From positions 1 to 64,000 of the forward strand of contig CAJTEE010000006.1 of the NCBI GenBank assembly GCA_910575275.1: a DNA stretch of 64,000 nt. Reading direction: 5' to 3'. The stretch's first letter is position 1. Every line of letters begins with the position of its first letter. The notes below the pieces were generated by a model. It saw only the letters and a list, made by a program, of their open reading frames with translations. It was not told where the DNA came from and did not search any database. Origin of the DNA: Lachnospiraceae bacterium (GTDB taxonomy: Bacteria; Bacillota; Clostridia; Lachnospirales; Lachnospiraceae). The position numbers and the translations under genes are program-made. This document shows positions 1 through 8,008 of the stretch, one piece after another.

Positions 1-1
1 A

Positions 2-118
2 GTCTTTGCGGGAGGAGACGCGGTGACGGGAGCGGCGACGGTGATTCTCGCGATGGAGGCGGGGAAGGCCGGAGCGCGCGGAATCGACGCGTATTTAAGC
101 AGGAAACAGGACCGATGA
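2..118 (+). CDS. gltD: Glutamate synthase small subunit, C-terminal end (partial)
   Basis: Reading frame 2 is open from the window edge and ends at TGA 116-118, giving the last 38 residues of a protein. It begins VFAGGDAVTGAATVILAM, the conserved second FAD-contacting segment of the glutamate synthase small subunit and related FAD/NAD(P)-dependent oxidoreductases, followed by the usual short helical tail. In the family this subunit passes electrons from NADPH through FAD and iron-sulfur clusters to the glutamate-forming subunit in ammonia assimilation. Only the tail is visible, so a close homologue with the same fold cannot be excluded. The large spacer and structured elements that follow suggest that its transcript ends in 236-443. 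Confidence 0.8.
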   Translation, partial: VFAGGDAVTGAATVILAMEAGKAGARGIDAYLSRKQDR

Positions 119-235
119 GGGATGGCCTGCTGATAGCGAAGCCCCCGGAAAGGGCCGAATAATGAAAGAGCGTTCGCCGACTTTCCCTCCTTGTGAATGA
201 ACGGACAGCCTCATGGATGCGCGGCGTCTGGCTGC

Positions 236-399
236 GGAGGCCGTCCGCGGCCTGGAGAGTACTTGCGTCCGGGGCCTATTGGCAGCATACGCACATATTC
301 CTATATGCCACATAAAAAAGTGTGCGCTCTGCGCACACTCGCGCCGGAGTGACCTCACTCCGTGCGAGGCCGCACTTCGTTGGGGCAGACTCTGTGCAT
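236..399. other. Structured spacer with three hairpins
   Basis: The 333-base gap between the glutamate synthase gene and the deacetylase gene holds no convincing gene. It contains three compact inverted repeats: 238-253 (6-bp stem, loop TCCG), 319-339 (perfect 9-bp stem AGTGTGCGC, 3-base loop) and 338-368 (about 14 bp with one bulge and a G-T pair, 2-base loop). With the stem at 400-443 they form a run of four hairpins. The first three lack T-tracts, so they are not simple terminators. They may belong to an intergenic repeat or a processed RNA 3' end. Confidence 0.5.
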
Positions 400-443
400 A
401 CAAAGACACCGGCAGAAAACGGAAGCTCTGCCGGTGTCTTTGT
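400..443. terminator. Terminator-like hairpin between convergent genes
   Basis: A perfect 16-bp inverted repeat (arms 400-415 and 428-443, 12-base loop) lies 8 bases beyond the stop codon of the leftward deacetylase gene and downstream of the rightward glutamate synthase gene. The outer part of each arm is the AT-richer CTTTGT/ACAAAG. There is no long T-run on either strand, so termination efficiency is uncertain, but position and stem strength suit a shared bidirectional terminator. Confidence 0.6.
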
Positions 444-451
444 ATGTCTGG

Positions 452-1894
452 TTACATGGGAGGGACCGGGGTCGGCCGCTCGCGGTCAAATATCTTTGTC
501 ACGTCAAACAGGTCGCTTAAATGGTCTTTTGTGGGATTGGTCTCCGGCAGGTCATAGTACATACGTACGCCGTCGAGGTTGCGCCGGCCCTGCCTTAAGT
601 AGCTGTCCCGGGCCTGAACCCAGTAGGGAGCGGCATCCACGTTGCAGAAATAACGGAAGCCATGGTCATACAGGAACGCAAATTTTTTGTTTTCACGCGT
701 ATAGTCATGCCAGTCGCCGATATCTGCGCCGAACGGGTAGAGAAGGATATCCACCTCTCCCAAAAGCGGTGTGATGTATGCATCCCATTTTCCGGTGTCC
801 GTCTTGATGTCATCCAGAGAACGCGTGGACAGGCGCATATGTCCATAGGTATGGGAGGCCAGCTCCCATCCGTTGTCACGCAGGGCTTGTACGACCTTTT
901 TTACCTCCTCCTTGTCCTGCTCGATATTGGGATTCTTATCCTGGTAATCCGGGTCGGTCCGATACCCGAGAATGCCCTGGTAGCCCGTGAAGGCGATCAC
1001 CGCCCTGGCACCCCGGTAGGAAAAGTCCGGATGTTCCATGATAAAGTCCTCCAGAAGCGGGACCAGGTCATAGGAGCCGACCGATACGGTGCCGTCATCA
1101 AGCTCCATCTCACAGGTAGGCTTTCCATCCTCACCGACGATCATCCGTGTGGCAAAGCCGTCGCCCTTCATATAATCATAATAGCAGACGTCATCCTGGG
1201 ACATGACAAACGGTTTTTTGCCGGGCGGAAGCAGGATACTGCCCTTTTTCATGACCGTGTTTCCCTGCTCATCCGTTGTCTCGTAAGCCATATCGTGCAG
1301 CCGTACGAGTACATAGCCACGCGCGTACATTTCCTCTAAAATCTTTAAAAACTCGCTTTTGGTCGTCATGACCTGGTTGTAGCCGGGTTCGTCTGTGTCT
1401 CCGTCAAACGCTTTTTTGTTATCCATGATAATAGAGTGGAAGAAAATATGTGTGACCTCGTTAATGTTGGCCGGGACAAGCGTGGCCTTTATCTCCTCAT
1501 AGGAGGCGCAGGCATCGAGGACGGCCTGTTCGTCTGCAAATTCGGGCCGGGAGCGCAGAAGCTCGATGGCCCGGTCGTAATCATAACCGGCGGCGAGAAA
1601 TTCGGCTTCCGATAAAAGGCTCTCAAGCTCGGCCACCGTCTCGTCAATCATCGTCTCGGTCTCTGTCTGGAGCGTCTCGGCTTCCTGGCTGGAGGGCTCA
1701 GGAGAGGGAGAGCTGGCCTTGCTTGTCTCCTTCATACGATCGTACAGCGCGATTGCGAAGGCCGCGGCGGAAAATATGAAAAGGATGAGCAGAATAACCA
1801 GTATAACGAGGTGGATCGTCCTCTGGCGTCTGCGTCTCTGTCTGCGGCGCTCCAGATAGGCATGTCTTCTCTCGGATTCTTCATCGTACAGCAA
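452..1894 (-). CDS. Membrane-anchored polysaccharide deacetylase family protein
   Basis: This 480-residue protein has a short Arg-rich cytoplasmic head, one membrane segment at about residues 26-50, a Ser/Glu/Thr-rich linker, a helical region, and a C-terminal NodB-type deacetylase domain facing the outside. Family motifs are visible: SQDD (metal and base aspartates), SHTYGH (metal histidines) and LYPFG. Such enzymes remove N-acetyl groups from peptidoglycan or other GlcNAc polymers, giving lysozyme resistance or altering the envelope; the substrate cannot be read here. The start is TTG at 1894, chosen because AGGAGAG lies at proper spacing upstream; an ATG at 1902 is in another frame. It is transcribed from the mirrored promoter at 1937-1965, divergent from the dacF gene. 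Confidence 0.85.
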   Translation of the reverse strand: MLYDEESERRHAYLERRRQRRRRQRTIHLVILVILLILFIFSAAAFAIALYDRMKETSKASSPSPEPSSQEAETLQTETETMIDETVAELESLLSEAEFLAAGYDYDRAIELLRSRPEFADEQAVLDACASYEEIKATLVPANINEVTHIFFHSIIMDNKKAFDGDTDEPGYNQVMTTKSEFLKILEEMYARGYVLVRLHDMAYETTDEQGNTVMKKGSILLPPGKKPFVMSQDDVCYYDYMKGDGFATRMIVGEDGKPTCEMELDDGTVSVGSYDLVPLLEDFIMEHPDFSYRGARAVIAFTGYQGILGYRTDPDYQDKNPNIEQDKEEVKKVVQALRDNGWELASHTYGHMRLSTRSLDDIKTDTGKWDAYITPLLGEVDILLYPFGADIGDWHDYTRENKKFAFLYDHGFRYFCNVDAAPYWVQARDSYLRQGRRNLDGVRMYYDLPETNPTKDHLSDLFDVTKIFDRERPTPVPPM

Positions 1895-1895
1895 T

Positions 1896-1926
1896 TTGTC
1901 ATCTCTCCTCTGATATATGGTATAAT
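1896..1926 (+). promoter_or_regulatory. Mirror-image sigma-A promoter facing dacF
   Basis: TGGTATAAT at 1918-1926 is an extended -10 element. TTGTCA at 1896-1901 is a possible -35 but at 19 bases, longer than optimal, so this side probably relies on the extended -10. It would drive the short frame at 1964 and dacF at 2064. Confidence 0.55.
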
Positions 1927-1959
1927 TTCAACAAAGATTATACCATATATCAGAGGAGA
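1904..1959. repeat. 23-bp perfect inverted repeat carrying mirrored promoters
   Basis: Arms 1904-1926 and 1937-1959 are perfect reverse complements separated by 10 bases. Each arm contains the extended -10 TGGTATAAT and the complement of an AGGAGA Shine-Dalgarno sequence. A transcript leaving in either direction therefore starts in the centre and carries nearly the same leader, ending in AGAGGAGA just before a start codon (TTG 1894 leftward, ATG 1964 rightward). The two RNA polymerase sites overlap completely. Confidence 0.85.
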
Positions 1960-1965
1960 TGTCAT
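1937..1965 (-). promoter_or_regulatory. Sigma-A promoter of the deacetylase gene
   Basis: On the minus strand, ATGACA (1965-1960, five of six consensus) is followed by a 17-base spacer and TATAAT (1942-1937) with an upstream TG. Transcription should start near 1930, giving a leader of about 35 bases. Confidence 0.75.
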
Positions 1966-2035
1966 GTCCATAAGTAAAAAATTTGGAATAAAGTATATGC
2001 TCGGCTGCACGCCCATAGTATATATAGGAAAGTAG
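1964..2035 (+). CDS. Possible 23-residue leader peptide
   Basis: ATG at 1964 follows AGAGGAG with good spacing and opens a 24-codon frame ending TAG, upstream of dacF. The peptide begins MSISKKFGIK and contains one Cys. No family is recognised. It may be an accidental result of the mirrored promoter and ribosome binding site, or a leader peptide. Support is limited to the ribosome binding site and position. Confidence 0.3.
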   Translation: MSISKKFGIKYMLGCTPIVYIGK

Positions 2036-2063
2036 TTGATTTTAGAGAGGATACGGTGAAGAC

Positions 2064-3257
2064 GTGAGAGAGAGAGCGAGAGCGAAACGGATACTGGCAG
2101 GGATTTTGGCGGCGGCGATGTGTTTGATTCATGCGCCGGTCTGCACGCTGGCAGAGACGGCCGCGCAGGGACCGGAAATCGGCGCTCCATCGGCCCTTCT
2201 CATGGAAGCATCCACGGGGACGGTGATCTATGAAAAAAATGCAGACGAGGCCAGGAACCCGGCCAGTGTGACAAAGATCATGACATTGATTCTGATTTTT
2301 GATGCGCTGCAGAGCGGGAAGATCAAGCTGTCAGACGAGGTCGTCACAAGCGCTTATGCAAAATCCATGGGCGGATCACAGGTTTTTTTGGAGGAAGGGG
2401 AAGTACAGACCGTTGAGACGTTAATTAAATGCATTGTGATCGCCTCGGGGAATGACGCATCCGTGGCGATGGCAGAGTACATAGGAGGCGACGAAGGCAG
2501 CTTTGTGCAGATGATGAATGAGCGCGCTGCGGGCCTTGGCATGACACATACAAACTTTATTGATTGCTGCGGACTGACAGATTCTCCGAAGCATGTGACC
2601 ACGGCAAGGGATATTGCCCTGATGTCCAGGGAATTGATCACGAAGTATCCGCAGATTTCCAATTATTCGACGATCTGGATGGAAAATATCACACATGTGA
2701 CGAAACAGGGGACAAAAGAATTTGGTCTTTCCAATACCAACAAGCTTTTAAAAATGGCGACCAATTTTGAAGTCACCGGCTTGAAAACCGGATCCACAAG
2801 CATTGCGAAATACTGCCTGTCTGCGACGGCGAGAAAGGATGGGGTGGAGCTGATCGCCGCGATTATGGCCGCGCCGGATTATAAAACCCGGTTTAATGAC
2901 GCGGTGACCCTGCTGAATTATGGCTATGCAAATTGCAGGATGTATCAGGATGAGGATATGCCAAAGCTCCCCCAAATCGCGGTCCGTAACGGAACCAAAG
3001 AGACGGCTGCGGCCGAATACCGGGATGGCTTTTCTTATCTGGGACTGCACGGAGAGGACTTTAGCGCGATCGAAAAGACGCTAGAGCTTTCCGGGGAGGC
3101 AACGGCTCCCATTGCAGAGGGGGATGTCTTGGGCTATCTGGTATACCGTTTAAACGGCGAGGAGATCGGCCGTGTGACGATCATCGCCGCCGAGGAGGTA
3201 GCAAAGGCCGGTTTCCTGGATCAGCTGAGACGGGTATGGGAAACGGTGAGGCTATAA
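2064..3257 (+). CDS. D-alanyl-D-alanine carboxypeptidase, DacF type (peptidase S11)
   Basis: This 397-residue penicillin-binding protein trims the terminal D-Ala from peptidoglycan pentapeptides outside the membrane. A signal peptide is clear (basic start, hydrophobic residues about 9-24, cleavage near LAETA). The three active-site motifs are present: SVTK (Ser68, Lys71), SGN at about residue 130, and KTGS at about residue 240. A C-terminal beta-sandwich domain of the DacA/DacF kind follows, ending with a segment that may be an amphipathic anchor. The start is GTG at 2064, with GAGAGG about 13 bases upstream, so spacing is loose. It lies head to head with the deacetylase gene and upstream of an LtaS-like gene, which suggests an envelope cluster. 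Confidence 0.9.
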   Translation: MRERARAKRILAGILAAAMCLIHAPVCTLAETAAQGPEIGAPSALLMEASTGTVIYEKNADEARNPASVTKIMTLILIFDALQSGKIKLSDEVVTSAYAKSMGGSQVFLEEGEVQTVETLIKCIVIASGNDASVAMAEYIGGDEGSFVQMMNERAAGLGMTHTNFIDCCGLTDSPKHVTTARDIALMSRELITKYPQISNYSTIWMENITHVTKQGTKEFGLSNTNKLLKMATNFEVTGLKTGSTSIAKYCLSATARKDGVELIAAIMAAPDYKTRFNDAVTLLNYGYANCRMYQDEDMPKLPQIAVRNGTKETAAAEYRDGFSYLGLHGEDFSAIEKTLELSGEATAPIAEGDVLGYLVYRLNGEEIGRVTIIAAEEVAKAGFLDQLRRVWETVRL

Positions 3258-3282
3258 AAAATATGAATTTTTTGTGTTTTCC

Positions 3283-3311
3283 GTGACAATTTGAATATAT
3301 TATGATATGAT
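3283..3311 (+). promoter_or_regulatory. Sigma-A promoter before the LtaS-like gene
   Basis: GTGACA (3283-3288), a 17-base spacer and TATGAT (3306-3311) lie in the AT-rich gap after dacF and predict a leader of about 60 bases for the gene at 3377. Confidence 0.65.
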
Positions 3312-3376
3312 AAAAAAATCTTAAGAAAAATGTAAAAATTAAACGGTTACAAAAAATGCGATTAGGATGGAACGAA

Positions 3377-5176
3377 ATGGAACATACAAACGAAACATGG
3401 TTTAGGCGGGCGGTGCTTTTTCTCTCTCCGCTTGTGATGTATGCGGTATTCGAGTGGATCACGGGAAATCTGTTTACAATCCGGGGGGTTTACCTGGCGT
3501 GGAACCTTTTATTTTTCATGCTTTTGTATCTGACGGTTTTTTCGCTGCTAAATTCCGTGCGCATCGGCTATACGCTTCTCAATGCTTTTTTCACATTCTG
3601 GGCATTGGCGGAATATTTTGTAGTGGAATTCCGCAGCCGTCCGATCATGCTTTGGGATGTGCTGGCCGTGAAGACGGCCGCGACCGTGGCGGGAAACTAT
3701 CAATATACCGTTACAAAGCACATGGTAGCCGGCGTCCTGGCAATTGTTTTGTGGACTCTCCTCATCTGGCTGTTTCCCTTCCGGCTCCGTACGAAAAAGG
3801 GGCATGCATACGCGGCTGCCGGCTCTGTTTTTGGCCTTTGTGCGGCGCTTGTTTTCTTTTATCAGATCGGCATCATAAAAAGCGGCATTTCCATCAGTAT
3901 GTGGGAACCGTTGGCTTCCTACGAAAAAAACGGCTGCTTGGTCTCGACGCTGCGTGTCCTCGCATATCTGTCTGTAAAACCGCCGGAGGGCTACTCTGCC
4001 GATGAGGTGGAAAGGATCGCAAGGGAAATTGAGGAGCGAAAGGGGCAGGTGGTCCATCCGTTCGACGATGAGGGAGATGTGGTTCCGACCAATGTGATCT
4101 GTATCATGAATGAGAGCTTTGCCGATCTGCGCGTGATCGCACCGTTTGAGACCGACGTCCCGTTCCTCTCCTATTATGAATCCCTGACGGAAAACTGCGT
4201 CAAGGGGGAGCTTTATATGCCGGTATTCGGTTCCATGACCTGCAACTCGGAATTTGAATTTCTGACCGGCAATTCCCTGACATTCGCGCCGGAGGGTTCG
4301 GTGCCGTTTCAGCTCTACATGCGCAAGCCTTCCTATTCAATTGTGTCAATTTTAAAGGATCAGGGATACCGGGCCGTGGCCATGCATCCGAATCAGAGAG
4401 CCAACTGGAACCGCATCGAGGCATACGGCGCGCTGGGCTTTGATGAATTTTACGGAATCGAATCGTTCGAGGATCCGTATATTGTCCGCGGCCTGGTGGG
4501 GGATCGGGGAGATTATGACAAGATCATCAGCCTGACGGAGTCGAAGGAGGAGGGAGAGCCGCTTTTCATTTTTGATGTAACCATGCAGAATCACGGAGGG
4601 TATGAGGAGGGCTGGGAGGCTACCGTGCATCTGACGGAGCTTTCCGACATGCCGAAGACAGAGCAGTATCTGTCACTGATCCGGGAATCGGATGCAGCGT
4701 TGCAGTATCTTTTGGAGTATTACAGCCAAATCGAGGAGCCGACGATGATCATTCTGTTTGGAGACCATCAGCCTGCCGTGGAGGAGGAACTCTATGAAAC
4801 ACTGTACGAGGCACCGCTTGTAGAAAAGGAATATCAGGATCTGATCCGCCGCCACATCACACCGTTTCTGATCTGGACCAATTATCCGAGTGAGAGTATG
4901 GAAAACGTCAGCATGAGCGCACAGTATCTGGCCGGTGCGGCGCTGCAGCGGGCGAACATCGAGCTGACTGATTATTTTTATTTCCTGAATGAAATGTACC
5001 AGGCGGCCCCGGTCGTACACTTCTACGGCTACGAGAGGAACGACGGGATCCTGATCGACTGGTCTACCTGGCGGGAGCAGCCGGAGTATACAATGTTTCG
5101 TGAGTTTGAGATCCTGCAGTACAATAATATGTTTGATAAGAAACGGATTGATACCATTTTTCGGAACGAACCATGA
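3377..5176 (+). CDS. LtaS-like sulfatase-family phosphoglycerol or phosphoethanolamine transferase
   Basis: About 599 residues: an N-terminal block of roughly five membrane segments (to about residue 185) and a large extracellular alkaline-phosphatase/sulfatase domain. Metal and nucleophile motifs of the LtaS family can be seen: NESF near the start of the domain, a threonine in SMTCNSEFEFLTG (about Thr288) at the nucleophile position, and GDHQP near the C-terminus. Family members move phosphoglycerol from phosphatidylglycerol onto lipoteichoic acid or related glycans. The start is ATG 3377, which has TAGGATGG upstream; an in-frame ATG at 3356 lacks a ribosome binding site. The gene has its own promoter and ends about 150 bases before the flagellar promoter. 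Confidence 0.85.
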   Translation: MEHTNETWFRRAVLFLSPLVMYAVFEWITGNLFTIRGVYLAWNLLFFMLLYLTVFSLLNSVRIGYTLLNAFFTFWALAEYFVVEFRSRPIMLWDVLAVKTAATVAGNYQYTVTKHMVAGVLAIVLWTLLIWLFPFRLRTKKGHAYAAAGSVFGLCAALVFFYQIGIIKSGISISMWEPLASYEKNGCLVSTLRVLAYLSVKPPEGYSADEVERIAREIEERKGQVVHPFDDEGDVVPTNVICIMNESFADLRVIAPFETDVPFLSYYESLTENCVKGELYMPVFGSMTCNSEFEFLTGNSLTFAPEGSVPFQLYMRKPSYSIVSILKDQGYRAVAMHPNQRANWNRIEAYGALGFDEFYGIESFEDPYIVRGLVGDRGDYDKIISLTESKEEGEPLFIFDVTMQNHGGYEEGWEATVHLTELSDMPKTEQYLSLIRESDAALQYLLEYYSQIEEPTMIILFGDHQPAVEEELYETLYEAPLVEKEYQDLIRRHITPFLIWTNYPSESMENVSMSAQYLAGAALQRANIELTDYFYFLNEMYQAAPVVHFYGYERNDGILIDWSTWREQPEYTMFREFEILQYNNMFDKKRIDTIFRNEP

Positions 5177-5317
5177 GGGATTTTGACTGAAAAAATAAGC
5201 GCTTTTGTCGAAAGGATGCCGGCGGATGCGTGACGGATCGAATCGGGACGGCTGCTGGTCATCTGGAAGACTCAAGAAAATATGGGCGCATTTCCCAGGA
5301 ATAGTTTGTTAAAAAGC

Positions 5318-5366
5318 CATGATAAACGGTTGACAATCGGACCATAAAGAGGTATTATTTATCATG
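5318..5366. promoter_or_regulatory. Inverted repeat bracketing the fla/che promoter
   Basis: CATGATAAA at 5318-5326 and TTTATCATG at 5358-5366 are perfect 9-bp inverted arms flanking the -35/-10 elements, one just upstream of -35 and one overlapping the -10 edge and start site. Such placement fits binding of a dimeric or looping repressor. No known operator is recognised. Confidence 0.45.
5330..5358 (+). promoter_or_regulatory. Sigma-A promoter of the fla/che operon
   Basis: TTGACA (5330-5335), a 17-base spacer and TATTAT (5353-5358) form a near-consensus promoter. The predicted start near 5365 leaves a leader of about 120 bases before flgB, in which I see no known riboswitch. The rest of the 309-base gap after the LtaS-like gene holds nothing recognisable. 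Confidence 0.85.
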
Positions 5367-5485
5367 ATAGGGAAGATATCGTAGAAGGAAGATTTGTGGG
5401 ATTGTCAGATTCACGCGACAGCGTACGAAAGGCGGAATGCCAGCCCAGAAATCAGGTCCATAAAAGGATAAGGAAGGAAACAACG

Positions 5486-5863
5486 ATGGAGAGACTTTTC
5501 GGCAACAGCTTTGCTGTGTTGGGGCGGTCCCTTGATTATTTATGGCAGAAGGAGTCTGTTACGGCAGCCAATCTTGCCAATGTGGATACGCCAGGCTATA
5601 AAGCAAAATATGTGAAGTTTGAGGATATGTTCAACGCAAAGCTTCGGGCGGCCTCGGGGAACCGGGCGGAGACCTATAAGGCTGCGAAGAACGCCAGATG
5701 GGAAGTAAAGGTATCTGAGACGGAGACGGCCCGCCTGGATGGAAACAACGTGGTGCCGGATACGGAGACCGTGGAGCTGACCCGGGCAGCGCTGCAGTAC
5801 CAGTATGTGCTGTCTTCAATCAACAGCGATATTTCGCGCCTGTCTTCGGTTATCAAAGGCTGA
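5486..5863 (+). CDS. flgB: Flagellar basal-body rod protein FlgB
   Basis: A 125-residue proximal rod subunit, exported through the flagellar type III apparatus and placed near the MS ring. The N-terminal rod signature ANLANVDTPGYKAKYV (about residues 27-42) and the C-terminal helix LTRAALQYQYVLSSINSDISRL are typical. The start is ATG 5486 behind AGGAAGGAAAC; the frame is open upstream but has no better ribosome binding site. It is the first gene of the operon. In most relatives flgC follows directly; here fliE follows instead and flgC lies at 18539. Confidence 0.95.
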   Translation: MERLFGNSFAVLGRSLDYLWQKESVTAANLANVDTPGYKAKYVKFEDMFNAKLRAASGNRAETYKAAKNARWEVKVSETETARLDGNNVVPDTETVELTRAALQYQYVLSSINSDISRLSSVIKG

Positions 5864-5899
5864 CGCCGGTCAAGAGGAATATAAGGGGAGATAAAAAAC

Positions 5900-6223
5900 A
5901 TGGATTCACAATTTATCACACCGATTCAGCCGATGACGTTTGGCCAGTCGGGGATTGAGGCTGTCGGGAAGGACAAAAGAGACAGTCTCGGAGAGGTTAC
6001 ACATTCTCTGTTTCAGGACATATTTCAAAATGCCATTCAGAACGTACGTGATACACAGGCGGATTTGGAAGATAAGCAATATATGCTGGCAACGGGCCAG
6101 ATTGATGATGCCCATACGCTTCCAATTGCTGCCGCTAAAGCGCAGCTCTCGGTTGATCTACTGGTGCAGTTAAGGAATAAGGCACTGGAGGCTTACACAG
6201 AATTAATGCGTACTTCGCTTTGA
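5900..6223 (+). CDS. fliE: Flagellar hook-basal body complex protein FliE
   Basis: This 107-residue protein joins the MS ring to the rod. The C-terminal half has the FliE pattern (a helix with ANQ-like spacing, then HTLPIAAAKAQLSVDLLVQLRNKALEAYTELMR in shortened form), and the N-terminus is a short disordered export region. The ribosome binding site is AAGGGGAG. It follows flgB after 36 bases. A 160-base gap with a hairpin separates it from fliF. Confidence 0.93.
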   Translation: MDSQFITPIQPMTFGQSGIEAVGKDKRDSLGEVTHSLFQDIFQNAIQNVRDTQADLEDKQYMLATGQIDDAHTLPIAAAKAQLSVDLLVQLRNKALEAYTELMRTSL

Positions 6224-6276
6224 TACATATGTTTGTATTTGGCTGCTTCGCTTCGCGGCTTATTCTGCAACCTATC

Positions 6277-6337
6277 TGAAAACTCAGGGAGGAGAGGGTA
6301 GAAAGCTTTATAGTATTCTCGCCTGACTGAGTTTTCA
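6277..6337 (+). other. Hairpin in the fliE-fliF gap
   Basis: Arms TGAAAACTCAG (6277-6287) and CTGAGTTTTCA (6327-6337) are perfect 11-bp complements around a 39-base interior that can pair further. No T-tract follows. It may adjust expression or decay between fliE and fliF. Confidence 0.45.
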
Positions 6338-6385
6338 ATGCGTTTGGCCTGCGGAATGCCGGATAATAACTAGGATTGGACTGTT

Positions 6386-8008
6386 TTGAACATGAAAGAT
6401 GTGCTGAAACGAATAAAGGATTTTTGGGGGAAATTTACAAAAAAAGTCAAGATCCTGATTGGCGCGGGGGCTGCTGCGGTGTTGATCGGAGCGATTGTGA
6501 TTGCTGCCCTCTTAAATCATAAGGATTATGTAACACTGTTTACGGGAATTACTGCCGATGAAACGACGGAGATCCTGGGGAAGCTTCAGGACCTGGGCGT
6601 GGAATATACCTCGAGCGGGGGCGCAATTTTGGTCCCGGAAGGCGTGGCGGACTCCACACGGGCGAAGCTGGCCCAGGAGGGATATCCGAAAAGCGGATTT
6701 ACATACGACATCTTTATCAACAACGCCGGCGGTATGACTACTGATATGGAGAAGCAGACCTATAAGCTCTATCAGCTGCAGAACTATATCAGTGCCACGA
6801 TCCGGCTTTTTGACGGTGTACAGGATGCGAAGGTAATCATTGCCCTTCCCGATACGCAAAAATATGTGCTGGATGATTCGGCCACCAAGGGCAGCGCTTC
6901 GGTTACAGTCATCATGCAGGAGGACAAAGAGCTTTCGGCGGCGCAGGCGGATGGAATCAGGCGTCTGGTCGCGGGCGGCGTTCCGGGGATGCAGATGGAG
7001 GACGTGGCGGTCTTTGATGGCTATGGGATTGAGATTCTTGCCGAAAATGAGAGTGAGACCTCGGGTGATGTGGCCAGCGAGATTGCCGGAATCATCGAAA
7101 ACCAGATTTCAAGGAAAGTCGCCTATGTGCTTGAGCCGTTTTTTGGGCCTGGGAATGTCCGCGTGGCGGCCAAGTGCCAGGTTAATATGGAAAAGCTGCT
7201 CCGCGAGAGCATCACTTACTCTACGCCGGATAAGATAGACGCAGAGGATAAGATGGGGATCATCTCCAATGAGGAATGGAGCCGTGAGGCCTCCGGGGAC
7301 GGGGTTGCGGCGAGCGGAATCGTGGGGACGGAGACAAACTCCGAGATCCCGCAATATACGGCGAATGCCACGGAGCTGAATGACGGCTATTACGCTTTGA
7401 GCGGGGCGAGAGATTATCTGGTGAACCAGATCAAGGAGCAGGGCGAGATCGCGCCGGGCATGATCCAGGATGTAACCGTTTCGGTCTCGGTCAACTCGAC
7501 GGGGATGCCGGAGGGATTGACAACGAACCGGCTCCTGGGCTTGGTTGGAAATGCGGCGGGGATTGCCGCAGAGAACTGGGAGACCAAGATTTCTGTTGTC
7601 AATGCCCCGTTCTGGACGGAACCGCAGGAAGAGGAGCCGGTGAAGGAGGTTGATGGAGAAGTCCTTGTAATCCTTCGCAGCTACCTTCCACTTATCATTG
7701 CGGCGGCCGTATTGCTGCTGATCCTGCTGATCGTCCTGGTTATTGTACTTAGGAAGCGGGCAAAGAAGAAGAAACGGCTTGCGGCAGAAGTGGCTGAGGC
7801 GGCAAGACTTGCGGCCGAGCAGGAGGCTATGAATGCAGCTCTTGCGGCCGAGGAGGAGGCTCTTGCGGCGAAGAATGATATCCTGAATATCAAGAATGAG
7901 AGAAGCAGAGAGCTCAGAGAGGCTGTCCGTGAGTTCGCAGAAAACAATCCGGAGATCTCCGCTCAGATGCTGAGAAGCTGGCTGCATGGAGGTGATGACA
8001 ATGGCTGA
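6386..8008 (+). CDS. fliF: Flagellar MS-ring protein FliF
   Basis: A 540-residue inner-membrane ring protein and base of the motor. Membrane segments lie at about residues 25-45 and 435-460, with the periplasmic YscJ/FliF ring-building domains between them (the region containing GYPKSGFTYDIF and the LPDTQKYV strand) and a cytoplasmic C-terminal tail (PEISAQMLRSWL) that binds FliG. The start is uncertain: TTG 6386 has AGGA at 10 bases, whereas ATG 6392 is a more usual codon with longer spacing. The fliF end overlaps the fliG start by 8 bases, implying translational coupling. Confidence 0.95.
   Translation: MNMKDVLKRIKDFWGKFTKKVKILIGAGAAAVLIGAIVIAALLNHKDYVTLFTGITADETTEILGKLQDLGVEYTSSGGAILVPEGVADSTRAKLAQEGYPKSGFTYDIFINNAGGMTTDMEKQTYKLYQLQNYISATIRLFDGVQDAKVIIALPDTQKYVLDDSATKGSASVTVIMQEDKELSAAQADGIRRLVAGGVPGMQMEDVAVFDGYGIEILAENESETSGDVASEIAGIIENQISRKVAYVLEPFFGPGNVRVAAKCQVNMEKLLRESITYSTPDKIDAEDKMGIISNEEWSREASGDGVAASGIVGTETNSEIPQYTANATELNDGYYALSGARDYLVNQIKEQGEIAPGMIQDVTVSVSVNSTGMPEGLTTNRLLGLVGNAAGIAAENWETKISVVNAPFWTEPQEEEPVKEVDGEVLVILRSYLPLIIAAAVLLLILLIVLVIVLRKRAKKKKRLAAEVAEAARLAAEQEAMNAALAAEEEALAAKNDILNIKNERSRELREAVREFAENNPEISAQMLRSWLHGGDDNG

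Noticed and set aside
5366-5485. Possible cyclic-di-GMP riboswitch in the fla/che leader (ACGCGACAGC and GAAA stretches)
   Set aside because: The conserved core sequences and tetraloop-receptor arrangement of class I or II are not present.
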